Below are positions 49,553 to 59,200 of a stretch of 64,000 nucleotides of DNA, one piece after another. Numbering within the stretch: the stretch's first letter is position 1; every line of letters starts with the position of its first letter. Both the position numbers and the translations under genes were made by a program. The stretch lies in the NCBI GenBank assembly GCA_947625135.1, contig CANQNE010000003.1, forward strand, positions 33,101 to 97,100. The letters are read 5' to 3'. A model generated the notes under the pieces. That model worked only from the letters and a program-made list of their open reading frames with translations, ran no database searches and was not told where the DNA came from. This stretch comes from an uncultured Lachnospiraceae bacterium (GTDB taxonomy: Bacteria > Bacillota > Clostridia > Lachnospirales > Lachnospiraceae).

Positions 49553-50881
49553 ATGAAAATAGCGACCTTTCATGGAGGAATCCATCCGGTCAACGACGGA
49601 AAAGCCCTTACAAAGGATAAGGAAATCCGCAGGATCGTGCCGGAAAAGGAAATGGCCTACCCGCTGATGCAGCACATCGGCGCGCCGGCAAAGCCCGTCG
49701 TAGGGAAAGGCGACCGGGTGCTGGCAGGACAGATGATCGCTGAGGCGGGCGGATTTGTGTCCGCGCCTATCTATGCCACCGTGTCCGGCACCGTGAAAGC
49801 GATTGAACCGCGAAGAATGGTTTCGGGGGCGATGGGAGACGCCATTGTCATTGAAAACGACGGTCTTCATGAAGAAGTAGAGTGGCCCCCTGAGCGAGAC
49901 TGGAACAGCTGCTCCGGGGAAGAGATCGTGGAAGCTGTGAAGAAGGCGGGAATCGTCGGCATGGGCGGCGCAGGGTTCCCCACTCACGTGAAGCTCTCCC
50001 CAAAGGAGCCTGAGAAAATAGAGTATGTGATCGCCAACTGCGCGGAATGTGAACCTTATCTGACGTCGGATTACCGGCGGCTGATGGAGGAGCCGGAAAA
50101 AGTGGTGGACGGCCTGCGGATCATCCTGAAGCTGTTTCCCCACGCAAAAGGCGTTCTGGCAGTGGAAGACAATAAGATGGACTGTGCCGTGAAGCTGCGG
50201 CAGATCGTAGCAGGTGAGTCCAATATTTCTGTTCAGGTGCTGAGAACCAAATATCCTCAGGGTTCTGAACGGCAGCTGATTTATGCGGTGACGGGACGTG
50301 CCCTTTCCAGTACCCAGCTTCCAGCGGATCTTGGCTGTATTGTGCAGAATGTGGACACGCTGTACAGTATTCGCAGGGCGGTAGTGGAAGGAAGGCCGCT
50401 GATGCACCGGGTCATGACGGTGACGGGAGACGGCGCGCTGGATCCGGGAAACTTTCTGGTTCCCATCGGAACCGGCTATGAGGAACTGCTGGAAAAGGCA
50501 GGGGGATTCAGCGAGCATACGAAAAAGATCGTCTCCGGCGGTCCCATGATGGGCATTGCCTTGTTTGACCTGCACATGCCGGTGATGAAAACAAGCTCGG
50601 CGATCCTGTGTCTGACAAAGGATGAGGTGGCAAGATTTGAGCCGACCGCCTGTATCAGCTGCGGCAGATGCGTAGAAGGATGTCCGGAGAAACTGCTTCC
50701 GGCAAGGCTGTCCAGAGCGGCGCTCCACGGCGATAAAGCAGCCTTTGAAAAATTAAACGGAATGGAATGTGTGGAATGTGGATGCTGCAGTTATGTCTGT
50801 CCTGCCAGAAGGCATCTGACCCACACCATTAAATCCATGAAGAGAACGATTCTGGCAGAAAAAAGACAGCAGAAAGGATGA
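49553..50881 (+). CDS. rnfC: Ion-translocating ferredoxin:NAD+ oxidoreductase subunit RnfC
   Basis: 442 residues. RnfC is the peripheral subunit where NAD+ is reduced and FMN is bound. It starts MKIATFHGGIHPVNDGKALT, has the FMN/NAD(H) site GIVGMGGAGFPTHVKL and YVIANCAECEPYLTSDYR, and two 4Fe-4S cluster motifs at the C terminus (CISCGRCVEGCP and CVECGCCSYVCP). The Rnf complex couples ferredoxin oxidation to ion export across the membrane. Order rnfC-D-G-E-A-B is the clostridial/acetogen order. AAGGGAAGG precedes the ATG; rnfD overlaps by 4 bases. Confidence 0.97.
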   Translation: MKIATFHGGIHPVNDGKALTKDKEIRRIVPEKEMAYPLMQHIGAPAKPVVGKGDRVLAGQMIAEAGGFVSAPIYATVSGTVKAIEPRRMVSGAMGDAIVIENDGLHEEVEWPPERDWNSCSGEEIVEAVKKAGIVGMGGAGFPTHVKLSPKEPEKIEYVIANCAECEPYLTSDYRRLMEEPEKVVDGLRIILKLFPHAKGVLAVEDNKMDCAVKLRQIVAGESNISVQVLRTKYPQGSERQLIYAVTGRALSSTQLPADLGCIVQNVDTLYSIRRAVVEGRPLMHRVMTVTGDGALDPGNFLVPIGTGYEELLEKAGGFSEHTKKIVSGGPMMGIALFDLHMPVMKTSSAILCLTKDEVARFEPTACISCGRCVEGCPEKLLPARLSRAALHGDKAAFEKLNGMECVECGCCSYVCPARRHLTHTIKSMKRTILAEKRQQKG

Positions 50882-51834
50882 AAGAGACCATGAGCGAATT
50901 GTATCATGTTTCCGCCTCGCCGCATGACCGGGCGGGTGTGCGTACCACACATATTATGCAGATGGTAGTAGTCGCTTTGCTTCCTGCCGCTGCTTATGGA
51001 ATTTTTCACTTTGGCTACAGGGCGGCCTTACATATTCTCATCACCATCGCCGCTTCTGTGATCACAGAATATTTATATGAATATTTTATGCACAAGCCCA
51101 TTACGGTTACGGATTTCAGCGCCGTTGTGACGGGGCTTTTGCTGGGCATGAACCTGCCCGTTGCGGCGCCTTTGTGGATCGGCGCATTGGGCGCGGTCTT
51201 TGCCATTCTGGTTGTTAAGCAGCTCTTTGGCGGCCTTGGTCAGAACTTCATGAATCCGGCGCTGGCGGCAAGATGTTTTCTTGTGATCTCCTTTGCCGGT
51301 TATATGACGAATTTTACAACGGATACATATACCACGGCCACGCCGCTGGCTATGCTGAAAGCGGGAGAGTCCGTCGATACCTTTTCCATGATCACAGGCA
51401 ACATTCCCGGCGCCATCGGCGAGACAAGCGCCATTGCCATACTGATCGGCGCGGCGTTTTTGATCCTGATGGGCGTGATTACGATCCGGATCCCCATCAC
51501 TTATCTGGTGACCTTTCTCATTTTTATGGGACTGTTCGGAAAGGGAGGAATCGGACAGGGATTTGACGTTCATTTTCTGGCCGCCCATCTTGCAGGCGGC
51601 GGCCTGATGCTGGGCGCATGGTTTATGGCGACGGATTACGTGACTTCCCCTATTACCAAGGCCGGGCAGATCATTTACGGTGTGCTGCTCGGTATTCTCA
51701 CCGGAATCTTCCGTGTGTTCGGCAGTTCCGCGGAGGGTGTTTCCTATGCCATTATTATCAGCAACCTGCTGGTGCCCCTGATCGAGCGGATCACTGTCCC
51801 TAAGCCTTTCGGAAAAGGAGGGGAACGTCGATGA
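50878..51834 (+). CDS. rnfD: Rnf complex subunit RnfD
   Basis: 318 residues, about nine membrane helices, with a covalently bound FMN on a Thr in the TTATPLAML motif (about residues 155-160). The conserved GGLGQNFMNPALAARCFL and DYVTSPITKAGQIIYGVLLG segments are present. The ATG at 50878 overlaps the rnfC stop as ATGA. An in-frame ATG at 50890 with AAAGG upstream has better ribosome-site spacing and is possible. rnfG overlaps by four bases at the end. Confidence 0.95.
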   Translation: MKETMSELYHVSASPHDRAGVRTTHIMQMVVVALLPAAAYGIFHFGYRAALHILITIAASVITEYLYEYFMHKPITVTDFSAVVTGLLLGMNLPVAAPLWIGALGAVFAILVVKQLFGGLGQNFMNPALAARCFLVISFAGYMTNFTTDTYTTATPLAMLKAGESVDTFSMITGNIPGAIGETSAIAILIGAAFLILMGVITIRIPITYLVTFLIFMGLFGKGGIGQGFDVHFLAAHLAGGGLMLGAWFMATDYVTSPITKAGQIIYGVLLGILTGIFRVFGSSAEGVSYAIIISNLLVPLIERITVPKPFGKGGERR

Positions 51835-52427
51835 AAGAAATCATAAAAAATACGGTGATTCTTACGGTGATCACCCTTATTTCAGGAGTTCTTCTGGGCT
51901 TTGTCCATCAGGTGACCGAAAGCCCTATTCAAGAACAGCAGCGGCTTCGTGAGGAGAAGGCCTGCGAGGCAGTGTTTGAAGAGGCGGAATCCTTTGATAC
52001 CTCTTATGAGATGCCCGATGACGGCGTTGTTTCGGACTTTCCGGCGGATGTGATCGACAAAGTGATCCCGGCGCTGGATCAGGACGGAAAGGTGTTGGGC
52101 CATGTGCTGACGGTGACTTCCGGCGAAGGGTACGGCGGAGACATTCAGTTTATGATGGGTGTTTCCAATGACGGGGAGCTGACAGGACTGGAGATTTTAT
52201 CTATCAGCGAGACCGCCGGGCTTGGCATGAAGGCCAGGGAGCCAGAGTTTTTGGATCAATTTGCCGGAAAAAAGGCGGAGAGCCTTACCTATACGAAATC
52301 CGGGGCAGCGGCGGACAATGAGATCGATGCCATCAGCGGCGCTACCATTACCACAAAGGCAATGACAAACGGCGTCAACGCGGGACTTGCTTATTTCCAT
52401 GAACGGTTAAAAGAGGAGGGTGAATGA
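51831..52427 (+). CDS. rnfG: Rnf complex subunit RnfG
   Basis: 198 residues: one N-terminal membrane helix (about 5-27) and an outward-facing flavin domain. FMN is attached to a Thr in SGATITTKAM near residues 165-175; GEGYGGDIQFMMGVSNDGE and ISETAGLGMKA are also conserved in the FMN-binding domain. GGAGGGGAACGTCG precedes the ATG, which overlaps rnfD. RnfG and RnfD pass electrons across the membrane. Confidence 0.95.
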   Translation: MKEIIKNTVILTVITLISGVLLGFVHQVTESPIQEQQRLREEKACEAVFEEAESFDTSYEMPDDGVVSDFPADVIDKVIPALDQDGKVLGHVLTVTSGEGYGGDIQFMMGVSNDGELTGLEILSISETAGLGMKAREPEFLDQFAGKKAESLTYTKSGAAADNEIDAISGATITTKAMTNGVNAGLAYFHERLKEEGE

Positions 52428-53188
52428 TGAATCGGTGCGTAGAGCGTTTGTATAACGGTATCATAAAAGAAAACCCGACTTTTGTTCTTGTGCTGGGTAT
52501 GTGTCCCACCCTTGCGGTGACGACCTCCGCCATCAACGGACTGGGCATGGGCCTTTCCACCACAGTGGTGCTGGTGATGTCCAATATGCTGATCTCCATG
52601 CTGAGGAATATCATTCCCGATAAGGTGCGTATTCCCGCTTACATCGTGGTGATCGCTTCTTTTGTGACGATTGTGGACTTTTTGCTGGAAGGCTTTATTC
52701 CTACACTGTATGACAGTCTCGGTCTGTATATCCCGCTGATTGTTGTAAACTGTATCATTCTGGGAAGAGCAGAGAGCTACGCCTCCAAAAACCCCGTACT
52801 GCCCTCTATCTTTGACGGACTGGGCATGGGCCTTGGCTTTTCTCTGGCGCTGACGGTGATCGGACTTGTGCGTGAACTGATCGGCTCAGGTAAGGTGTTC
52901 GGATTTGCCCTGCCCCAGATCTTTGAGCCGGTCACCATCTTTGTGCTGGCGCCGGGCGCGTTTTTCGTGCTGGCTGCGCTGACGGCGCTGCAGAACAAGA
53001 TCAAAGCAAAGAAGGGCGATGACAGCAACAGCCCCTGTCTTGCTGCGGACTGCAGCGGATGCGGCAATCATAATTGCGGCGGGCGTCTCTTTACCATGAC
53101 TTCCGGTCCGGAAACGGCCGGTGTCAAAGAAGACGCTGCCGGCAAAGAAAACGGGCAAAAGGAAAAGGAGGGAACCATAAATGGATAA
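52427..53188 (+). CDS. rnfE: Rnf complex subunit RnfE with Cys-rich C-terminal tail
   Basis: 253 residues from the ATG at 52427; a second ATG 3 bases earlier is only 4 bases from AGGAGG and less likely. The first ~195 residues are the NqrD/RnfE membrane domain with six helices, including NPTFVLVLGMCPTLAVTT (with the Cys of the membrane iron-sulfur site), and the mirror motif LGLYIPLIVVNCIILGRAE. Beyond the last helix there is a hydrophilic tail of about 55 residues with CLAADCSGCGNHNCGG, four or five Cys that look like a metal or cluster site. Most RnfE proteins end soon after the last helix. The tail would be cytoplasmic. Confidence 0.93.
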   Translation: MNRCVERLYNGIIKENPTFVLVLGMCPTLAVTTSAINGLGMGLSTTVVLVMSNMLISMLRNIIPDKVRIPAYIVVIASFVTIVDFLLEGFIPTLYDSLGLYIPLIVVNCIILGRAESYASKNPVLPSIFDGLGMGLGFSLALTVIGLVRELIGSGKVFGFALPQIFEPVTIFVLAPGAFFVLAALTALQNKIKAKKGDDSNSPCLAADCSGCGNHNCGGRLFTMTSGPETAGVKEDAAGKENGQKEKEGTING

Positions 53189-53777
53189 ATCGTTACTGAT
53201 GATCGCCATCGGCTCCGCGCTTGTGAATAATGTCGTGCTGAGTCAGTTTCTCGGTCTTTGTCCTTTCCTTGGCGTGTCCAAAAACGTAAAGACTGCCGGA
53301 GGCATGGGCGCGGCGGTAATCTTTGTCATTACCATCGCTTCCGCAGTGACCAGTCTGGTTTATCAGGGAATTTTAGTTACCTTCGGTCTGGAATATCTGG
53401 ACACGATCGTGTTCATTCTTGTGATCGCAGCCCTTGTACAGTTTGTGGAAATGGTGATCCGCAAGATCAGTCCGGGTCTGTACAATGCGCTGGGCGTATA
53501 TCTGCCCCTGATCACCACCAACTGTGCCGTGCTGGGCGTGGCGCTGACCAACGTACAGAAATACGGGGAAGCATCTCTCGGCAGTTTCCTGCTGAGAGGC
53601 ACCGTCAACGGATTTGCCACAGCAGTGGGATTTACCATCTCCATTGTGATTCTTGCGGGGCTCCGTGAAAAAATGGAATACAATGATGTGCCCAAGTCTT
53701 TTCAGGGCACGCCTATCGTGCTGATCACAGCCGGATTGATGGCCATTGCCTTTTTCGGCTTTTCAGGATTGATTTAG
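53181..53777 (+). CDS. rnfA: Rnf complex subunit RnfA
   Basis: 198 residues, six membrane helices, homologous to RnfE and arranged with inverted topology. The Cys-bearing NNVVLSQFLGLCPFLGVS and the second VYLPLITTNCAVLGVAL motifs are the membrane cluster ligands. The ATG follows AAGGAGGGAACCATAA and overlaps rnfE by 8 bases. It forms the ion-translocating core with RnfE, RnfD and RnfG. Confidence 0.97.
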   Translation: MDKSLLMIAIGSALVNNVVLSQFLGLCPFLGVSKNVKTAGGMGAAVIFVITIASAVTSLVYQGILVTFGLEYLDTIVFILVIAALVQFVEMVIRKISPGLYNALGVYLPLITTNCAVLGVALTNVQKYGEASLGSFLLRGTVNGFATAVGFTISIVILAGLREKMEYNDVPKSFQGTPIVLITAGLMAIAFFGFSGLI

Positions 53778-53789
53778 GAGGTGCTGAGT

Positions 53790-54611
53790 ATGACCGGAAT
53801 TATTGTAGCGGCGGCTGCCGTAGGCGGGACGGGACTCCTGATCGGTATTCTTCTCGGCGTCGCCGGTAAAAAATTTCAGATTGAAGTCAATGAAACAGAG
53901 CTTGCAGTGCGGGAATGTCTTCCCGGCAACAACTGCGGCGGCTGCGGATATCCGGGCTGCGACGGTCTGGCTGCTGCGATCGCCTCCGGAGAGGCGGAAG
54001 TGAACGCCTGTCCTGTAGGCGGAAGTGAAGCGGCAAACAAGATAGCGGCGATCATGGGTGTGGAAGCCGGCGAGACGGTAAAGATGACCGCCTTTGTAAA
54101 GTGCGCCGGAGACTGCGAGCATGCCGGCCGGGATTATGAATACATAGGAGAGAGAGACTGCAAGATGCTCTATTATGTGCCGGGCTTTGGGGCAAAGTCC
54201 TGTAGCTTCGGCTGTCTTGGATACGGCTCTTGCGTGAAGGTGTGCAGTGAGGGCGCGATCCGGATCGCAGACGGCATTGCGGTCGTGGATCCGGAAAAAT
54301 GTATCGCCTGCGGAAAATGCGTAAAAGAGTGTCCGAACCATGTGATCACCCTTGTGCCTGCAAGCAGCAAAGTGCGGGTACGCTGCCATTCCGCGCAGCG
54401 GGGCAAGGACGTGATGAAGGTCTGTCAGGTTGGCTGTATCGGCTGTAAGAAATGTGAGCGAACCTGCAAATTCGGCGCCATCACCGTAAATGACAACCTG
54501 GCCCAGATCGACTATGACAAGTGCGTGGGCTGTGGATTATGCGCAAAGGAATGTCCGAGAGACTGTATTATTGTAAAGAAAAAAGATGCCGGAACAAAGA
54601 CGGCTTCCTGA
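53790..54611 (+). CDS. rnfB: Rnf complex subunit RnfB
   Basis: 273 residues from the ATG at 53790, with TTAGGAGG ahead. RnfB is the ferredoxin-docking subunit, anchored by one N-terminal helix (about 2-25). A 4Fe-4S domain follows (CLPGNNCGGCGYPGC and a later Cys), then several cluster motifs: CSFGCLGYGSCVKVC, CIACGKCVKECP, CQVGCIGCKKCERTC and CVGCGLCAKECP. The many clusters pass electrons from ferredoxin to the membrane subunits. It ends the operon. The stretch to rhaA (54612-54682) holds no clear terminator. Confidence 0.96.
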   Translation: MTGIIVAAAAVGGTGLLIGILLGVAGKKFQIEVNETELAVRECLPGNNCGGCGYPGCDGLAAAIASGEAEVNACPVGGSEAANKIAAIMGVEAGETVKMTAFVKCAGDCEHAGRDYEYIGERDCKMLYYVPGFGAKSCSFGCLGYGSCVKVCSEGAIRIADGIAVVDPEKCIACGKCVKECPNHVITLVPASSKVRVRCHSAQRGKDVMKVCQVGCIGCKKCERTCKFGAITVNDNLAQIDYDKCVGCGLCAKECPRDCIIVKKKDAGTKTAS

Positions 54612-54682
54612 TCCTGAGAGAAGATCACGGACTTAAGAGGCGTGAGGCGCCAAAAAAATAAAATGAAAGGTGGTAATCAAAG

Positions 54683-55948
54683 ATGTATGATGTAGAAAAG
54701 GGGTATCAGGCTGCAAAGGAATATTTTGCCCAGTACGGAGTGGATGTAGACGAAGCGATCCGCATTGCGGACGCCACCCCCATCTCCATGCACTGCTGGC
54801 AGGGAGACGATGTGGGAGGATTTGAATACAGCGAGGACAAGGCGTTGAGCGGCGGCATCCAGACAACGGGAAACTATCCCGGAAAAGCCCGCACAGCCGA
54901 CGAGCTTCGTCAGGATCTGGATGTAGCGATGAAATACATTCCAGGCGAGCTGAAGGTGAATCTCCATGCCAGCTATCAGGAGGCGGATTCCTTCGTAGAC
55001 CGCAATGAGATCGAACCCCGTCATTTTGAAAAATGGGTGGATTGGGCCGTGAAGAAGAATATCGGGCTGGATTTTAACCCCACTTACTTTTCTCATCCGA
55101 AGAGCGAGCACGGCACTTTGTCCAGCGCGGATGAAGAGGTGCGGAAGTTCTGGATCGAGCATGGCATCCGCTGCCGCCGGATCGGGCAGTACTTTGCGGA
55201 TAAGACAGGAAAGAAGTGTATCATCAATCACTGGACGCCTGATGGCGATAAGGAATTTCCCGTGGACACCATCGGTCCCCGCCTGCGGCTGAAAGACAGC
55301 TATGACCAGATCTTTAAAGCGACGGAGGATGTGACGGATGTTGTAGACGGGATTGAGTCAAAAGTGTTCGGCATCGGTCTGGAGAGTTATACGGCAGGTT
55401 CCCATGAGTTCTGCATGGGCTATGTGATGAAGGCCAACAAGGATCATATTATCATGACGCTGGATACCGGCCATTATCATCCCACGGAGATGGTTTCTGC
55501 AAAGCTGGCATCCATTTATACATTCAGCAACAATGTGCTGCTGCATGTGTCCCGTCCCGTTCGCTGGGATTCCGACCATGTTGTGAGCTATGACGAAGAG
55601 ACAAAGGCGATCATGGAAGAACTGGTACGGCTGGGCAAGCTGGACAGCACTTATATCGCAACAGACTTCTTTGACGCATCCATCAATCGGATCGTGGCAT
55701 GGTGTGTTGGTATGCGCAACACCAGAAAGGCCATTCTGGCGGCGCTGCTGCAGCCCAACGATTACATGAAGAAGCTGGAGGCAGAAGGAGATGTCAGCGC
55801 AAGACTGGCATTTAAAGAAGAATTCAAGTCGGCTCCCGTGGCGCTTGTATGGGATTATTACTGTGAGAAAAAGGGCGCCGGCAAAGGTTTGGAATGGCTG
55901 AAGGAAGTGCAGGCTTATGAGAAGGAAGTATTGAACAAGCGTATATAA
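54683..55948 (+). CDS. rhaA: L-rhamnose isomerase
   Basis: 421 residues, the normal RhaA length. It converts L-rhamnose to L-rhamnulose with a divalent metal in a TIM barrel. Conserved residues include ISMHCWQGDDVGGFE, VNLHASYQE, GLDFNPTYFSHP, INHWTPDGDKE, IGLESYTAGSHEFCMGY and TLDTGHYHPTEMV, covering the metal ligands Glu, Asp, His and Asp. No rhamnulokinase, aldolase or transporter gene is adjacent, so it must work with enzymes elsewhere, or as a single catabolic or epimerising step. AAAGGTGG precedes the ATG. A strong terminator follows at 55981. Confidence 0.96.
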   Translation: MYDVEKGYQAAKEYFAQYGVDVDEAIRIADATPISMHCWQGDDVGGFEYSEDKALSGGIQTTGNYPGKARTADELRQDLDVAMKYIPGELKVNLHASYQEADSFVDRNEIEPRHFEKWVDWAVKKNIGLDFNPTYFSHPKSEHGTLSSADEEVRKFWIEHGIRCRRIGQYFADKTGKKCIINHWTPDGDKEFPVDTIGPRLRLKDSYDQIFKATEDVTDVVDGIESKVFGIGLESYTAGSHEFCMGYVMKANKDHIIMTLDTGHYHPTEMVSAKLASIYTFSNNVLLHVSRPVRWDSDHVVSYDEETKAIMEELVRLGKLDSTYIATDFFDASINRIVAWCVGMRNTRKAILAALLQPNDYMKKLEAEGDVSARLAFKEEFKSAPVALVWDYYCEKKGAGKGLEWLKEVQAYEKEVLNKRI

Positions 55949-55980
55949 AAGCCGTTCCGATATGGACAAATGAATAAATA

Positions 55981-56043
55981 AAAAACTGCTGAAATTACGC
56001 AAGACATGCCTGATGGCGCTGCTTTTTTTCAGCAGTTTTTTTT
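55981..56043 (+). terminator. Intrinsic terminator after rhaA
   Basis: AAAAACTGCTGAAA (55981-55994) pairs with TTTCAGCAGTTTTT (56027-56040), followed by further T. The 32-base loop is long for a terminator but the stem is perfect. Confidence 0.8.
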
Positions 56044-56090
56044 ATTAGAAAAACGTAACAGAATTGTAAGGATTCAATTACAAAATATTG

Positions 56091-56119
56091 TTGTATAATT
56101 TTGTGATCTATGGTAAAAT
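56091..56119 (+). promoter_or_regulatory. Promoter for the M60/dockerin gene
   Basis: TTGTAT (56091-56096), 17 bases, TAAAAT (56114-56119) with TGG ahead of the -10 (extended). A second TATAAT overlaps the -35 at 56094-56099. Start near 56126, 76 bases before the ATG. Confidence 0.55.
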
Positions 56120-56201
56120 CCACAAAATGTAGTCAGCTGTTTTTGACTGCGTTTGTATGAGCCTATGGCTGATACAATTCAAGAAGAAAGGAGTTAAGAG
56201 T

Positions 56202-59200
56202 ATGAATTTTATGAAAAGGCTGGCGGCATGCTTTCTGGCAGTTACCCTGATCCTGACGCAAAGCGCATGGGTATTTGCTGCTGAGAGCGGAGCCGGAAGT
56301 ACTGCAAAAAGCGGTGAATCTGCAGACATCGGTCAGGTAAACGTACAGATAGGGCCCGCGCTCATTCTGGATAAAGCTGTGGATTTCACAGTATCTCTGA
56401 CCGGTCAGAAGGATCAGAAGATCACGCTTTCTGCCGATAAGGACGATCAGAACAGCAAGACGGAAGCCCGTTTTGAAGGTCTGGCAAAGGGCAGCTACAC
56501 ACTGGATGTAAAAGCGCCCGGTTTTGCAGAATTTTCACAGCAGATCGATGTACAGGACAGAGTGTACACGGTGAATTTGCTGACCGGTTTTGTGGATGGT
56601 CTGGATTACGCAGACGAGATTCCCAATCCCGGTGTGCTTCTGATCGGTGATGTGAACGGCGATCAGAAGATCGACAACACAGATAAGAAAAAACTGATCG
56701 ATGATATCGATGCCGGAAAATACTCCGACGATACGGATCTCAACGGAGACGGCAAAGTTGATCTTACCGATCTGGAGTATTTTGCAAAAGGTTATGAGGT
56801 TTCAAAGGAATATACGGTAGCCCATGTGGAGGAGAGTATTCCTGCCGCCCTTGTGGAGACGGTAGTTGCCGAGAACACAGAAATATTCGGTGATGTGGAA
56901 AAACTCCTGCAGAATGAGGAGCCGGTAATACTGGCGCCCAAGACCATCGTCAATGACGAAGGCGAAGCAGTGGCGGTAGAAATCTCCGACGACAATCCGG
57001 TTGCATTGGATTTCGTACTTCCCGAAGTGGTGATGGACGGTATCGTCATCGAGACGGACAATGACAATCCCATTGCCAAAGCGGCTGTGTCCGTTACATA
57101 CATCAATCAGAACGGGGAAGAAGTGTCAGAACTGCATCAGATAGGAGAGACACAGTATCTGGCGGATGCTTCTACCGAGGGACAGGTGTATGTGACACAG
57201 GATGATCATGGAAATATTCAGATCCATCTTGGATCACAGGTGGCGGTAAAGAAGGTTTCCCTGTCTATTACAGGCATGCAGAAGAACAACAACCTTGCGG
57301 AGATCTCCAAGGTAGAGTTTGTCAATGGTATGGAGGACCGGATCCCGGAACCCCAGATGGACATTCCCCAGAATCTTACGCTGATTCCCGGGAGCAGGCA
57401 GTTTACGGTTGAATGGGATCACTGCGTCAATGTAACAGGCTATGAGGTTGTGATCTCTCAGGGTGATGTGATCGAAACCGCTTATGTAGGCGGAAACAGC
57501 CTTGAGGTGACGCGGTTTAACAATGACGAAGTGAAAAACTATACAGAATATACCGTGCAGGTGCAGTCAGTGAACGGCACATGGAAAAGCGGCTTCTGTG
57601 ATGCAAAAACAGTCATTCCCAAGCCTAACGACAGACCGGATCCGCCCGATAATGTATCGGTTACGGGCGAATATCAGAGCCTTCATGTAACATGGAAGGA
57701 TATGAAGGATACGCAGACTTACAATTTGTATTACAAAAAAGACGGTGCGAAGGAATATCAGAGGATTCCCGATATTGCCGGCACAAGTTATGATGTGAAG
57801 GATCTGGAGGACAATACGCTTTATTATGTGTACGTGACGGGCGTCAATGAGCTGGGCGAGAGCAATGCCTCCATTGAACACAACGCGCGCACCACGGATA
57901 TGCAGCCTGCCAATATCACAAAGTATAATCTGATCAATACCGGTAAGCCCGGCAGCAAGGCGGATCATATCGACAATGTGACCAGAAGCGGCGGTTCCAT
58001 GATCGACAGTTCCCTGGATAAAGAAGGGGAGAACACGGCATGGGGCGTTGTGGACAATACCCCTCATTCCTACTATTTCAAGCAGACATGGGATGACGGC
58101 GGATACAACGGCATGGGAAGCAAAGGTCTTACTTTTGAATTTGATCAGGAATATAAGATCGATACGATCGCTTTCCAGCAGGTAGAGCCCAGAGACACCG
58201 GATTTTTCTTTGCAAAGGCAAGATGCTGGGATGCCAGCGGCAAGGAGATCCTCAGCGAGTCCTTTATTACCATTCAGAGAGTCTATGACGATCAGAATCG
58301 GCTGTATTATTTGATGAAGCTGGATAAACCTGTCACTGCCAAGAAGATTCAGTTTGGTATTGCCAGATACGGCGCCATCGGCGACAGGATCCATATATCA
58401 GAAGTTTATTTCTATCATTTTGATACCATTCAGGAGGCCATTGACAATCTGTATTCCGACCCTATGCACACAGTGCTGCGGACGGATGTGACCATGGATG
58501 ATATCAATGAACTCAGAAGAAAAGCTGAGGAGACACAGACAGTAGACGGAGTGGTTTATCCTCATCCCCAGAAGGATCTTCTGATGCAGGAGCTGCAGAC
58601 GGCGGAAGACATTTATAATGACAAGGGTCTGATCCCTCCTGTGGAGATCCACAATTCCATCTCAACCAATGATCCGGACAGAGGATTCGATGGCCTCAAC
58701 GCATGGCAGCCGCTGGGCGTTGTGGCGGCAGCCGGTGATGAGCTGAATATTTATGTCGGCCACAATTCTAAGCGGGTAGGAGAAAACGCGAACCTGCAGC
58801 TGGTTGCCACGCAGTATCACGCGGAATCCGGAGCCATGAGTTCCACCGTTACGACGCTGAAGGTGGGCAGGAATACCGTGTCGATCCCGAAGATATGGAC
58901 ATCGGCCAATGTGGAAACCGGCGGCGCGCTGTATATCCAGTACACTGGAAACAATGCGGCGGATCAGTATGCTGTCCGTGTCAGCGGCGGCGTGAAGGTT
59001 CCGATACTGGATCTGTATCAGGTGACAGATGAGCAGGATATGCTGGCTAAGGCAAAAACGTATATTGAAGAGTTAAAGACATATACGGATGCCATGAAAG
59101 AAACCCATGAAAAGGAGCATAAGGCATCTAAGAACAGCAATGTGAACGCGTACGAATACGATGAAAGAAATTGTATCCTGGGCGCTACGGATATTCTGCT

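Noticed and set aside
48497..50728. 743-codon minus-strand frame spanning the RNase H-fold gene and the start of rnfC
   Set aside because: Only the last 330 codons have coding character and a ribosome site (ATG at 49489); the rest is antisense to rnfC.
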